Below, piece after piece: positions 12,690-26,529 of a DNA stretch of 64,000 bases (within the stretch, counting starts at the first letter, position 1; every line of letters starts with the position of its first letter). The stretch lies in the NCBI RefSeq assembly GCF_011397635.1, contig NC_064762.1, forward strand, positions 20,299,479-20,363,478. Reading direction: 5' to 3'. Origin of the DNA: Epinephelus fuscoguttatus (taxonomy: Eukaryota > Chordata > Actinopteri > Perciformes > Serranidae). The notes under the pieces are model-generated. The model was not told the DNA's origin, searched no databases, and saw only the letters and a list, made by a program, of their open reading frames with translations. Both the position numbers and the translations under genes were made by a program.

Positions 12690-14072
12690 AGAAAGGGAGG
12701 AGGGGTGGGGTATGGTATAAAAAAAAAAAACAGATGAGCGAAGGAAACGAAGAGGGAGAAATGGAGAATAAAAGAGGTCACTGGAGGCAGATAAAAGACA
12801 CTCAATTAAACGACTGAATGGATGGCCCATTAGACCTGAACGGACACCTGCATCCTCCCCCTCCTCTCCTTCAGCCACAGGGCAGGAAAATGTCAGCTCT
12901 TGCTTTGGGTTCATCAGCCTCCCATCAGCCACAGCCGTACACAAGCTAGCAGATAATCAGAGCTACAGGTACAAGTCAATATGCTCCACTTCGCTGCGAA
13001 GGTGTGTCGATTTTTCTCGCTTGTTCTACAAACACACTCGGGCGACTGGCACAGTAGCAGGGAGAGGAAGAAATGAAAGAGACCTGTGCACTGACTTTAC
13101 AGAGGAGAATAGCCAGAGGCTTACCAAAGTTCCTCAAATATGCTTGCTCATTTTTAACCGCCATAAATAGGAGAAGATCTATTGAGGATGAACGTAAGAA
13201 AGACAGTAGAGGTGAGGCTGGTGAGAAATCAAGAGTCCTGTTGTAATCTTCCCTCTGATCTGCAGTCGGCTGTTTTATTTCACAATTTCTCACATTTATT
13301 CACACCCTGCTGGGCAGGAAATTTAGTGTCTTTTGTCATGTTCAAAAAGCAGCGGCCGGGTGTGGGTATATCTCACTGGGAGCTGCGCAAGGGAAACAGA
13401 GGTGATTGGCTTCATTATGTCTCCTTGAAATCTTAAAACAGATTGTGGAAGATGAGAAATCAATCCAAGTCTTCCATAAAGCTGTGTGTGCAGATAAGGG
13501 TCATATTAAACAAATAGGAAAGTGCGTCGTTCGGAGCGTGGGCGACTTAACGACAGAACCCCGACTGAGGCTAATGCAGCCAGCTAATGTAGTTAGATTA
13601 GCATTACAGCTTGTTTACCAAAATTAGATTGTTTTAATTCCTCAACTAAAGGCTTTCCGTGCTCGTCTCTGGCCCATTTCCATTAGCTGACACGAATGTT
13701 TTCTTCCCTTCCCTCTCCCCTCACCTTTCCTTGCTCAAACACCTTCGAAAACAGAGATTGGAAGAGCAATTTAGAGAAAGCTACACAAACACTTAAAATT
13801 CCTGCGAGCAGGAGGAAAAAGGAGGGACGGAAAAATGAAATTCAATGTGGCAGGGGGAGACGTTTTGCATAGCCCTGGTGGATCGTGGACAATGGAGTGT
13901 CATGCTGATTCAAAGAACATGATTTTAGGTAAGCCTGCCTCAATACGTCCTCCCACAGAGCCCATTTCCCCCTCTGTCCTTGGTTCACACAGAGAAATGT
14001 TCATACATCCGACCGGCTGTGCTGTCAATGGGAGCCCGAGTTCTTGCTTTCTCTCTTTCAGTCAGTCGCTCG

Positions 14073-14119
14073 CCCTCCTCCTCCTCCTCCTCCCCCTCCT
14101 CCTCCTCCTCCTCCCCCTC
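14073..14119. repeat. (TCC)n trinucleotide repeat
   Basis: CTCCTCCTCC runs with CCC interruptions, on a pyrimidine-rich strand. Confidence 0.9.
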
Positions 14120-17100
14120 TTACTCCTTTATTCAGCTGGCTGGAGATGAAGGTGAATCACCACATCCTAACCTGATCGGCGCCTCACATCATAGCCCAAC
14201 GCGGGAGGTTCTTTCTTGTAATCGATTGACTTCTGAATCCCGTGTAGTTCGGACATCGGTGCTTTCATTTACGGTGTATGTGCCTCCACATGCCTTTACA
14301 GGGTCTGTGAGTTCACACCAAACTGTGTCTGTTTACACTACACATCAAGACCTTTAAATGTACACATCATTGCATGGATCAAATGTCACATACGAGCTGT
14401 CTAGAAACCAACACATCCAACAAATGACCTCGTGCGTGTATTAATAATCAAGGCAAACACACAGTAAACATTTACCCTGGCTCCAATCAGCACTATCACC
14501 ACCGACAAGCCATGTTTGTTTCCCTCCATTATGCAAACACTTAATAGTTAATTACAACAGTTGAGCCGCACTGAAGTTCACGTTACTCCCACACATGACG
14601 CAGAGCACGGCACAATATTGCAGTAAGGTATATTTATATATATTTATATCACACCACTTAGAGCGCAGGCAGTTCAAAGCGGACATCACACAGAGTAAAT
14701 TACAGAGTGCACCTGAATGAGTCAAATGTGTGGTAGCGATGTGATGATGTCTGCGTCAAAACCACATAGGGCCACAGAAGTCCCTAAAGTCGTCATTAAT
14801 TCACAGTTACATGGAATATTAATCTAACGCCACACATCCTTTTTATAGTACATATTAGTTCTTCTTCTGGTTTACGTGTTTGCATTCTCACAGATGGTAA
14901 CCTGCGATGGATACACACCGGTGGGGCGCGCTATCCAAGACTTGGCACCGGTTCCCTGCTACTCTGCCAGTTTCTTCCCTTTTTTTCATTGCTCCTCTTA
15001 GCAATACAAACATATTGATTTTTATTGATTCCCACCACTTTGCAGTCTACTGGAAGTGAAGACAGCCAACTATGTAATAAGACAATAAATGTATGAGATT
15101 CTAATAAAAATACTTTTTTTGGTTTAGTTCCCCGAGGAGCTGGTAGTTAGCTACAAAGGCTGTTTTAATGCATATCTGTAGTCGCGCTTCCCTAACGCTA
15201 TACTGCTGACATTTATACAGAGCCGCAGTACATGACTCCTGGCCTCCCACTATATTTCCACAACACACTCTCCTGTCCTTTCTGTCTCTCCTCACAGAAG
15301 CCATCAGAAAACAGTAATAAAAGAGCACAACTGAGAGTGGGCTGAGAGTGGACTGCTCAGAGGCAAACTAATCTATCTTTACTTTGTATCTGCTGGCCTC
15401 AACACTCACTGTTTTTCTGTTCTCGCTCACACTTTACACAGACTCCCCCCCCCCTCCTCTCTTTTTTTTCCTCTCTTAACAAACACACTTGTTTTTCTTA
15501 CACCTCTCGTTGACTTCAAATTTCCTTCCATGTCCCTCGCTGGGAATGTGAGAAGGACAGCGCTGAACGTGTTAAAACGATGAGAAAAAATAATTCCTTG
15601 CGAGCGTTTTTAGATCTGACCTTCAGTCAGCTCGGAGCCTGACAACCAGGCGGTGAGACATGCTGCAGGGGCCCTTCTCCAGGGACAGTCTCTCAGAACA
15701 ATTGCACATATAACCCCTAACCCTTCTGATACGCAGGGAAAAATGCCTGAGTGACAATGACAAGGAGTGATAGGCTGTGAATAATAATAATAAGAAGCTA
15801 AATCTTTCGCAAGGAATATGGGGCTGATTTTTAAAAATAGACAACGTGTCAGCGGCGGCGGTTGTGCTAGAAGTGGTTACCAAGCAAACAAGGTCAATCA
15901 TCTAAAGCCTCCTTGGTGCAAATAATCTTTTTTCCAATGGTAAATCTCAAAAAATGGACTAAATGCTAAGCACAACAAGAAAACTAATTTCATACCTCAC
16001 AGATATTTTCCATTTCAAAATGCCAAGAAATCTGTACCCTGAATTAATCACCATTGAGCCTTTTGTAGCTGAGGCATGACAGCAAGACCTTCAAAGTCTC
16101 AGGAATGTAAACATGTTTAAGAAATCCATCTCGATGGTTCCCCGCTTCAAGCCCATGTGTGGTGCCGCATGCTAATGTGCGGCAGATCTCCCTCTTTTTT
16201 TTTGTTCTTGAAACCCACGGTGGGTATTTTTAAACCGTGGAAATCATTTGCCAGTAGAGAGGAGATAGTTTCATATTTCTATAAGCTATGGCGCGGCCAA
16301 GTGACACATGAATATTTTAAGCAGCTTTGTGCCTATTTAAATGTGTTTGCTGTGAACGTGCTGGCAGTGGGCCAGGGCGCAGGGTGTTATCCTTAATTCC
16401 TGCAATCCCAAACTAAACTCCGTGCTGATAATTCAGGGCTGGCGGAAAAAAAGCAAAAGCAAATAAAGTCAATTAACAACAAACTCCCCTTGAGTTTGTT
16501 CCCTCTGCCCTTGCTTGTTCTTGACAACCTTGTAATTTCGCCACCGCAACACAGCTGAGGGAATGAAAAAGAGTGTTAAATATAAGAAATGCAATAAAGG
16601 ACCTTTATCCTGCCACAGCACTGTGGAAATAGTTAGATAAACATAGCTTTCACCAGAGGGGATAGCGTCTTTTGCCAGAGGACGGAGAGAAAAAAAACCG
16701 ACGTGATTTCCTTTCCAAAATGAAAAAACAATGTTGTGTTTTAGTCATAAATATTCCCAGACATATCTGTTTTGGGAAAATATAAACATAACCAGGAAAT
16801 AAACAAACAAAATGAGCATCTCTGAGTCAACAATGCTTTCAGCAGCAGTTGACAGCCCAGGGACATGCTGCGTCTGCCAATGTGGTTTGAAGATGGCGGC
16901 GATAATGTTATCACTCAACCTCACAGCCGCAGACCGACTCTGGTCATCAGAATTAAAGCACTGTCTCTGTTTTCATTGTTGGGTTTCTCCCTCTGTTTAA
17001 CTCTTTCCTGAGGCGTTTAATGAATTAGACAGATGTCTGTAAATCTGTAAACTCATTTAGCTTTGATGGAATGGCAGATGTGATGACTCATTGCTGGTGT

Positions 17101-17826
17101 GACTGAACAAATAAGATCATGTACATATAGATAGCGCTGTTTCTGTGGAATAAAACAAAACAAGCTGCTTTCATTCTGGCTTTTAAGTTAGCTGATACAC
17201 ACGGACTTTAACACGAGCCTGAATTTCCACCTCACTGAATTCTAACAGGTCGTCTCTGACAACTGAGGGGAGAGAAATTATGTAAGCCAACCTTAGTTCA
17301 AAACCAAGTTCAGCTTCTCATGCCGCACACCGAAGCTGTTACATTTCATTTTAAGTGGACATTTCACAGTTCTTCTGTAGCTTACATTGTACGGGTGGAC
17401 GTGGAGAGAAATCCAAAGTGGCAATTGAAAGGGGAAAAAAAAAAAAAAAAAAAAGGCGTTTTGTTCCAGGAGACCCTTGGCAGCATCAGTAGCTCAAAGT
17501 CTCCTTCATCACTCCCAAAAGGCAAGCATAAACTTGTTATAAATGGAGAATCTTATCTCAAGCGTGTCTTATTACACCTTGTAAGGGCTGCACCAAGCCG
17601 GCTTCAGTATCAAAGTAAATTAATTACCTGTAACATTTATAAATGAGGAACACCCAACACAATAATTCATGTCTGTGTCGAAATTAGCTCAGCATATTTG
17701 CCTGCAGCTGGTGGCCAGAACACTTCTTGTTTGCTGTTTTTTTTTTTTTCTCTCTGACACTTGTCGCTCTGCACGGTGAGGCCCGATGCTGTGAATACAA
17801 AGAGCTGACTATGCTTTGGTGTTAAA

Positions 17827-17858
17827 GTGTGTGTGTGTGCGTGTGTGTGTGTGTGTGT
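17827..17858. repeat. (GT)n microsatellite
   Basis: GT run with one GC interruption. Confidence 0.95.
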
Positions 17859-20354
17859 AAAGGTCTCAGCCTGACAGGAGAACAGTGGTTGTACAATGCG
17901 AGCCGTCTGTCTGGGCAGAATGGAACTTGGGGCAGGAAGGGAACAGACGGACCCAGGGGAGCTGACCTCCTCATTTAGCCAGCCTCCTGCAGGAGCAGCT
18001 GGGATGATCTGCTGAGCAAGCACATCCTGCAGGACAGGAAATGCTCGGGGAAAAGGGGCCAGTGGGGCTCCCGATGTCTCTCAAGTCTTTTTTTTTTTTT
18101 TTTTTTTTTTGTATTTCTCTTCTCTCACGCACTTGCACACACTGACATACATTTACTTTCTTGGTGATAAAATCACCCACACACAAGTCTATCGTCATCT
18201 ATCTTTCCCTTTTTGGAAACTCGGCTCCTTTACAAGCAAACACAGAAGACAGATAAGCATATCCTCTTCTTCTAAAGAGAATGACTTACACTACGGGAAA
18301 TGGAGCCATCTTACAAGGGAGAGATGAGAAGCGGCTGCTACTTGACTGAGAGATAATGCTGTACAAAAACCCACAGACTAAAGCTTTTACAGAAGTCTAT
18401 TAAAAAATCACAAGCGTTTTGTTGAGCAACAGGCAGCAGGCCGCGGTGCCTGTGTCTCTGGCCGTGGTCCTGAAGCAGCCGGCTTGTTTGGCCGCTTGTT
18501 CAGCACCACGGACAGCGACCCGCCTCTCAGCCCGGGCCGCATCACCGCCACCAGAACACCCGCAAAATCAAGCACGAGCTTCACCTCAGAGCAAAAGATC
18601 TCAGTGACATGAATCACCTCTTATCTCGTGTGGCTGTGTCTGTCGTGCCACTGATGCCGGATGCCTTGCAGATCCAGAGTGTCAGCTAGACGACATACTG
18701 AGCATGAGCCACAGAAAGGCAGGCAACTCCAAATCTAAGCTTACACTATTTGACATGATCAAATTACCACCAAAATTTCCTCCAAGGTGTAAGAAATATC
18801 TTATCAATTACCCCCCCTGCAACTGTTGCAATTCTCCCAGGAATTTAGTCATTATATGCCGGCTTGGAAACTTTCGCGTCAAATGCTATTATGCAGGGGA
18901 CTTTGTCGTCTCCCCCCCTAAGGATTACTGAATAAACGCCCGGCGACTGTCAGACAACGTGCGAGACGGGAAATCGCTCATCGGAGGCTGAGGATGCAGC
19001 AGGAAGACAAGCACATCCCGTTGCCATAGCGGCGGCTCTTGCGGACGCGGCCTGACTCTTAAACAGGACCCTCGGGGGAATTGGGGATTGTAAGGATGTG
19101 TTGTCAACACTTGATGACATCCGCTGTCAGGGGGGGCCTCCCCTGTCACTCCAAGATGCTCTCTGTATGTAGCCTACATTCAACAGAAAGCGGCAGAATA
19201 AAAACACAGCCATCCCCGTCCCAATCTCCATCCTGAGACGGATCTAATTAAGCAGCCAAACCTCAAGAGGCCGGGCTTTAATGATTTCAGAGCAGGGACA
19301 CAGGCGGTAATAGGACACTTTTGAAGTTATGAATCGGCAACAATGCGCCGTAGTGGCAACTGTTGAAGAACTAGTGTGATAATCAACATTAATTAGGCAA
19401 TATTCCTCCGCCAGGCGATATTATGGGGCTATAGTTCTTAAAGAGAGGAGGGTAATCAATGTTAAGACTAATAAGACGCACTTATCAGTATGAGAGATGA
19501 TTTTTCTGTGCATACATTTCTGTGGCTTCCAACGTGACTCAGCCAATCGCCACAGAGCACCGGAACTATTAGATGTATCGATGCCATTGAGGTTATAAAC
19601 ATTGGATAGCAGCTGAGTGGGATTGAGGATGAAAAGTACTGCCGCGTGCATCGATCGGCCCTTGTGACAGATCAGAGTGATTGATCCGCACCCGGGGTGT
19701 AACGTCTACATGTAAACATCTACTGCAGAGGACATGTTGGGGTGTCAGCAGTTTAAAGGGCCGTGGAGGTGGAGGTGCACGAGTGCGCGAGGATGCCGGA
19801 GAGGAGATGAGTTTCATCAGCTGTTCATACCCGTGAACTGTTGCATAGGAGTGCTGCTGCTCTTACAGTGGATTTGCTTTCAAAGTTACTGTAACACTGA
19901 TTTCAAGGCGCGTGGAAAACACTATGCATCCTCCGGGGTGTGATGCACACCTAGAAACGGCTTTGAAATAGTGTTGCAGAACATTATGAGGTTATAAACT
20001 GCGAGGTATTCGTTAAGAAATGTGATTGTTAGGTCAGATTGTTGTGCCAACTCTCCACTAGAACAAAAAAATGTCTCCATACATTTTGCGTTTGCATGCC
20101 GTGATTTCATTCATTCACTGTCCACATCCCACAACAGGCAGCTCGCGCGATCACACAGCGTTACAGATGATACCGTGCTACAAACAAACAAACAAGATTC
20201 TTACCAAATCTTAAAACGTGTGGCATCCCGCGAGAGTAACCAAGAAACAGCAGCAGAAGCGGGATCAGCCTGAGGTTGGACCTGAAAACGAGACTGCTTA
20301 TCATCAGATGATGGGAGGTAATCTTCATGTTGTTTTTAAAAAAATGCACAGTGG

Positions 20355-20660
20355 TTTAATCCCCCCGGTGCGCGGGTTCGATTCCCCCGTAATTCTTCTA
20401 CGCTCGTTGGGCAAGGCAGGGTGACGGCGGCCCTGGATGCGCAAGATCACGGCATGGTCACTTGCGCTTTCCCTAAATCCATTAGCAGTCCCGGCATGAT
20501 TCCTTCCCCTTCCCCTTTCTCCTTCTCCTCCTTCACTGCGCCAAGAAACAACAATCCTCCGGGTCGAGGGACGGCGGGACATCCATGTCGAAGGGTACGG
20601 ATCCAGTGGGGAGGGGGGAGCCCGAGCATGGGCTGGTAAAGGTAAGGTGCTGGAGAGGGG
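20355..20660. promoter_or_regulatory. CpG-rich patch, candidate CpG island
   Basis: About 21 CpG in 290 bp, in a window otherwise poor in CpG. Includes GGTGCGCGGGTTCGATTCCCCCG, CTACGCTCGTTG and CCGGGTCGAGGGACGGCGGG. A possible GT donor follows at about 20641 (AAAGGTAAGGTGCTGG). A GA-rich tract at 20811-20930 follows. No coding exon recognised; may be the start of a non-coding or distant gene. Confidence 0.35.
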
Positions 20661-21749
20661 TTGGAGAGGGGCTAGAGAGCGCCAAGCAGAGGATACAGCA
20701 GCGATATACAGCCCCCTATGAGGCGCTCTGGGTTGCTTACGCTCCCATTATACTGCACTGCTGCACAGGCTCTGACGTCGAGCCAAGGTTAGTGTTGTGA
20801 ACGCGCACCAGAGAGAGACAGAGAGGGAGAGAGGGAGAGGGGAGAGAGGAGGGAGATGGATGTACAGATAGGGGGAGACGGGGAAAAAAAGAGGGAGAAT
20901 GAGAGAGGAAGCGAGATGGATGGAAGGGAAGGAGAGGGAAACTTTATTTCAGACTGTAGTATCTCTGCTGCCTCCATAACTTGCCGTCAAGCTCGCATGC
21001 ATCCAGAGATGTGTTGGCAGAGATGCAACCTGTAAAGTGCACACAGCAACAGTAACTTCAGCTTCAACCTTTACTTGCAAAATTGCCATCAAATACTATC
21101 CATTCATAAAAGAAATGCTTGTATAAGATGGTGTAAATTAAGTCATTATTCCATTACAATAAAGGGGACTAATGTTTAAGGGAACTGCAAACTCTGTTAA
21201 ACTATATATTTTGATTGTTTGTCTGTGCAGGATCTCCATTCAGCACCATGGACAGAGACACAGCCAGCCTGCACAACAACCCAGCAATTAGTCGGTGTCC
21301 ACTTTGGAGAAGCTTTGGCTAACTCTGTAGGCACTTTTCTTGCACAATCACACACAGAAATAACTGCGCACACTACACTGCACACAATATCTGCATGGCC
21401 AATCTGTGCACACAAGCGATACACTCTCAATCCTGCAGGATATCACTGCACTGACTTTTTTAGGACATGTAGGCCCTCTTTGTGTTCTGTCATTCACAAC
21501 TTCCCTCTCTCTTTTACGGGATTTCAAGCAACAACCATTTCAACAATTTCCGCCATCATTCCAGAAATGTGGGAGGAGTGGGATGAAAGGAATTAAAATT
21601 GGCAGAACAGCAAATCCGTAATATCGACAGAAGCTGCTGAAAGGCGCGAATATTTAACCTATGCAAATAACTCCACTTTAGACTTGAAAGCGTTCCAGCA
21701 ACAGACTATTCTCGAGTGTGAGCCATTCTCCGATGTGAAGGTGTGTGTG

Positions 21750-21750
<1 letters not shown>

Positions 21751-21786
<36 letters not shown>
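21751..21786. repeat. (CA)n microsatellite
   Basis: Pure CA run. Confidence 0.95.
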
Positions 21787-21788
<2 letters not shown>

Positions 21789-22463
21789 GGCTCCATTGCT
21801 GGTTAAATTTCACGGGGGGGAGACACGCAATATCTCTTGAGATTCTAAGTAGGGCCTATCTATCGCCCTTCTATCTGATTAGCGAGTTCAAACGAGGCTG
21901 AATCCTATAGGATGCAATGCAGCGAGAAGATGGATATCTGCAGCTCTTGCGTGGGTCTACATGCTATTGATTTAACACTACATGCACCTTATCAGCGCCT
22001 GCCCCCGATGAGCAGCTCTTCATGGGCCAGTGCATCAGCTGGAGCTATATAGGTACAGTGTAGCACCCCCCGCCCCAACAGGGTGGAGGGCTATTTAATC
22101 CCAAGGGAGATGTGAAAGGAGGCCTTTGATTGGCGCCACCAGACTCCAAAGCCTGGATGAACACCGCCATTGTGTGACTCAAGTGTGAATGGCTGGCCTG
22201 TGTGTGAGTGTGTGTGGTGTGTACTCCAAAAAAAGTCACAAAAATATTCCTGCATGGCTTTATAGTGTATTTAAATAGACCTTTTGGGTGACCTTGTAGT
22301 TACTTTGTGTTTAAAAGGCAAATCCCCCCCAATATATTAATACAAACATATATATAAACAAAAAAATAGCCACTACAGGCAACCATGGACCACCATCTGA
22401 AATATCATTAACAAATGTAATCATAATCATAAATGAACTAAACAAACTGCCATTACATTGCCC

Positions 22464-23201
22464 CTTTTACACTGCCTGTTCAAGGTGGGAATTTCATGCC
22501 ATTATTCTGCCTCACCATTCTGTGTAAAAAGTACAATTGCTGAAAGGGGGCGCAGAGTTGCCTCGGCTTTAAGCCAGCAGCAGAGGTAGTAACAGATGTT
22601 GGTGTAAAAGGGACAGTCGGCAGGATGGGAAGCAAATTTGTGAATCCTAGGGTAGCGAGGTAATGACCCACCCTACCGTCCCTAAGATCGGCCAGTTCTC
22701 ATTGCTTTCGTTGGCTGGATTGGTTAGGTTTAGGCAAGAGGAGTGGGATGGGTTAGGGTTAGGGTAAGAATGTCAGGGTAAGCCAATCAGAGACAGAGTA
22801 AGGCCTATTCTAGCATTTGCAAACTCACAAACAAGACCACAGACAGGACAGATGTGACAAATTGATGACGTGTTGTGTGTGTGACCCACTGCCGGGACAT
22901 TTATAAAGCAGCTAGCATCAGTTAGCAGCTAACTCAAAGATGAAAATATCCACAAACTGGGGAGACAAGGAGGTCTGGGAGCTCCTTACCCTCAGAGCCA
23001 AGGATGAGGTCAATCACCACAGTTAATTGCTGTTATTGCCATTTCATGCCATTGTCATTGTTTAGAAAGCGCTGCCTGATGCGTATATGTCACACTATAG
23101 ATAACGCGCTACAAGCTGTGCCAATGGTACAAATCTGGTCTACTAGGTGGGCGTCATCTTTTCCTCGCATACCCCCACCTTGTTTGGCAGTGCAGTAAAC
23201 T
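22464..23201. mobile_element. Harbinger-like element with Myb/SANT-like remnant
   Basis: The ends TTTTACACTGCCTGTTCAAGGTGGGAAT and (reverse complement of 23,170-23,200) GTTTACTGCACTGCCAAACAAGGTGGGGGT pair with each other. Inside, near 22941-23020, the plus strand reads KISTNWGDKEVWELLTLRAKDE, resembling the W.D.EV.ELL..RA.DE helix of the Myb-like protein of PIF/Harbinger elements. It contains GGTTAGGGTTAGGGT at about 22752, a telomere-like stretch too short to interpret. Confidence 0.6.
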
Positions 23202-25132
23202 TTGTGTGGATGGATGAAATCAGATTAAAAACAAGACATTAAATACAGTACAAATTTAATATTTCACCTCCTATCTTAATGTCTGATATCAACTGACTGT
23301 AACATCACATCAGTTGTTGCCAGATCTCTTGAGAGTATGTTGCTAAAACAGAGACATGTCTGACACAAAGTTAATTTCCTCCTGATTCATGTGTATGAAA
23401 AAATACCATTTCAGTATCAGAATGTTTAGAAGGATTGGGGCTTGGGAAAAAATGGGTCCAATATTTACTTCAGAGTCTATGCTGCAAAGGAAACGGCGAT
23501 AAGCTGTGCTCATGTTCACTTCTCCCATTGGAATAAATAGACTCAGGACTGCAGTTAGTCTCCTAGAGGGGTGGGGCAATGGTGAAACATACGTCACACA
23601 GATACAGGAAATGAATCTGAAGTGGGCCGTCTTGGTTTATCAGTGGTCTCTAGTCACACTGGAGGCTGTTGTGTTTCACATTATACCTCTTTTTTGCTTC
23701 CCAAGTGTCAGCATGCAATTTAAAATCACACACTGAGGCTGCATTATTCAGGCTTTGTTTTGTCCTGTGGAAAAAACAGAGCCCGCATAATGAAGGGTCT
23801 TTGTCACGGCCTTATCACGGGATCTCTGGGTAAAAAGGGCTAATGTCAAACACTGCAGCATCTCTATCATATATTACTTTTGATGTATTAAAAGGTAGGA
23901 AGGTAGAATGTAATACGATTGTGCCCCAGATGTTGACTCCATATCTCGGGCTTTGTGTGTTTATACCTTCTGATGTCACTGAGATATTCTTGAAGTATAA
24001 AATTACTGCTGTTTGTCTACGTGCTGGATCTTTATTAGACGGCAGAATAGTGAAATTAAAAGTAAATGTGCGCACAAGTAAAGGATTCTGACACCTACTC
24101 CCTCCTTTGCTGAAGTGCTACTCCATTATACATTACCGCATCTGTCAAATCCCCCATTCACAAATAAAAGCGACTGCATTTAATAGTGAAGAGGACGCTT
24201 GTATCAGCTAAAGGCAACACAAAGTAATTACACGGGATCAAGTAGGTGGTGTGAACGCTGACTTTGAACGTGTGTCAGTTTGCGTGGGTCTGCACACCAG
24301 CAATCTGCAGTGTGAAAATATCAAAGAGAATGGCACTCATCATGCCACCATCTGGACCATTAGCATAATTATGGAGAAATTCAGGGTTCCCGTATAAGTC
24401 AGCAGAGCCTCACACAGCATGAAAGGAATGCTTATTGAGCTCGGGGAGAAGACATCAACCGACAGGCACGTTGGTTTTCCCTCTTAAAGTCACAGCGCCC
24501 TCTGGCCAAATGCTACGGTACTGCGCTAGAAAAAGGCCTCTGGTGCCTCTCCACTCAGTGCAACCAAAATGTAATTTGCAGAATAGAATTAAGGCTGCCA
24601 CAAATGCCTCTGACTTAATTTTCTAATACAAATCTAAACAGCATTGTCTGTGTGTGCCTCCGCATAGGCCATCTGAGGACAAACAAATCACTTATGCTCC
24701 CCTTTCAGTTGTCGTCAAGTATCTCTGGTTCATTTTTGTCTGTAGTTTAGTTTCACACATTCTCCACTTCCCAGTAAGCCAGTCAGCAAAACATAACCAT
24801 GTGTGTAAACCAGTTAAAAAAGGAGGCGGTGATGGGGATGGTGAATTGCCTTATTACGATGTTAAACTGACTCCTGCTCCTTTAGCTTGTTGTAACTAAT
24901 AGGAAAATACCATTTGGGAGATGTACTCTTTTTTTTTCATCTGTGATCAAACCGTGTCGTTTTTGAAGGAGACCACAAATTAGATTACTTTATACACACC
25001 CACTTGCTTGTAACCCAGGGAGGCTTCCACATGAGCTGGCTGGTGTGTTTATTCAGACGCCATTCATGCACTGGGTAATGCAAAGGGGACTTTATGCAAA
25101 GGAGAGATAACCACTGCTAAAAGCCTTCTGTC

Positions 25133-25159
25133 ATTCTCTCTCTCTCTCTCTCTCTCTCT
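25133..25159. repeat. (TC)n microsatellite
   Basis: Pure TC run. Confidence 0.95.
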
Positions 25160-26529
25160 GTTTCCCTCTCTCCCCCCCTCCCGCCCTCGTTCACTCTCTC
25201 GCACAGGCAGACTGGTGGAAAGATAGCATTGGCACAGGGAGGGGAAACCATGGAAACGAGAAGCTGATGCACTTTGAATGGTAAGACCCTGAAAGAGAAG
25301 ACATTCATTCAATTCAGTCGCCCCTGTACTAAAGGCTCATCTCTACTGCATTATTCTGAATGCTACAAGTTTATTCTAACATGGTTGGCTCCAGAAAGCC
25401 AACAATGGTCTCACTTCTTCAGTCCATTATGTCAGGATGACTGTAGCTAAGGATGTCTTAACATTTTGGCAAGTTGAAGAAGGGGGCCCTACACAAACAC
25501 ACACACACTTACTCCCTTTGCACTCAAACATATAAAAACGTATAAACCTGCTCATTTTCCCAGCGACAGCATAACACTGCCGCGCTCATCCCTGCAATTG
25601 CACCGCACCACACTCAAGCCTGGCGTTTTTTAAATTCAATATATTTACATTTCCCACTTGTGGCTTTGCTTCAAGCGAAAGCCTTTGAACATAACAGCAT
25701 GCCGCAGTCAGCGCCGGCCTATATGTCTTGAGAAGTGCTGTCAATGAGATCCCAGGGACCTCAGTGGGAATACATTCTTCAGAGACGACAATTAGTCAAG
25801 TGAGACAGTAATTAGGACCTCTCTGCACACTGTCACTTCCAGTTAGTGCTGACAGATGCCCGCAAATCCCCCCCTCTAGCATTTGCAGTCAGGCAGACTT
25901 ACTTCTGGAGCTGCTCGCTGTTGTGACAGCCGTCTGTAACTTCTGTCTACCAAGATAATACTTTGGAAAAAAAAAAATGGCAAGGAAATTTAGTCAGTAG
26001 CATGCTGGAAAAGTAATGTGGTAAACTCCATCAGCTCTCATCACTGCGACCAAATTACAGTTGTCACTTTATTTCTGTGGTAGCACCATCAATAGCGGCC
26101 AAATCATCTTCCTACAGTACAACAGTAGTTAGAAAGTGCCAATATATTGTAGCACTTTGTAAAGTAGCATACTGCATGAGCATACAACATGTTTATAAAG
26201 ACGAATATTACTTGAACAGCTGCTCCATTCAGTTAAAGTCCATACAAAGAACATACAGTATGCCAGTGGTTCTCAAATGGTGTGCCGCCTGACTGTATCA
26301 GTATGTTGTGGCAGCCATTTCCTAATAAAGAGGCTAAAAAAAGTAATTTAATTTAATTAAATTTTAAGAACCTTGACGGGGAACATATTTGTTGCCGTTC
26401 ACACGTGGGAATTTTAATTGTGTGACACACTACATTATCTTACATTATTTCCCATTTAAATGGATGTGTGATTGGTGCTTTGATGCCATTTTAGAAAGTT
26501 TAAAATTAATTCTTGAATCATTTTCTTAA

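Larger units (their letters stand above)
11000..20350. other. No gene seen; low-repeat intergenic or intronic stretch
   Basis: Few recognisable transposons compared with the rest of the window, several homopolymer runs (17435-17454 A, 18088-18110 T) and moderately GC-rich patches (18420-18600). A low transposon load would suit conserved non-coding sequence, but I cannot show conservation. Confidence 0.4.
20930..26255. other. No gene seen apart from the Harbinger-like element
   Basis: Short open stretches (for example 23843-24091) have no recognised domain and no supporting splice context. Confidence 0.4.

Noticed and set aside
12531..12944. 137-codon ORF with SLSLSLS repeats
   Set aside because: It is the translation of a (GA)n microsatellite.
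20360..20390. GGTTCGATTCC, a tRNA B-box-like sequence
   Set aside because: No A box at the right distance and no acceptor-stem pairing; more likely part of the CpG-rich patch.
22750..22768. GGTTAGGGTTAGGGT telomere-like stretch
   Set aside because: Only about two and a half units, and similar GGTTAGGTTTAGG pieces occur in ordinary fish repeats.
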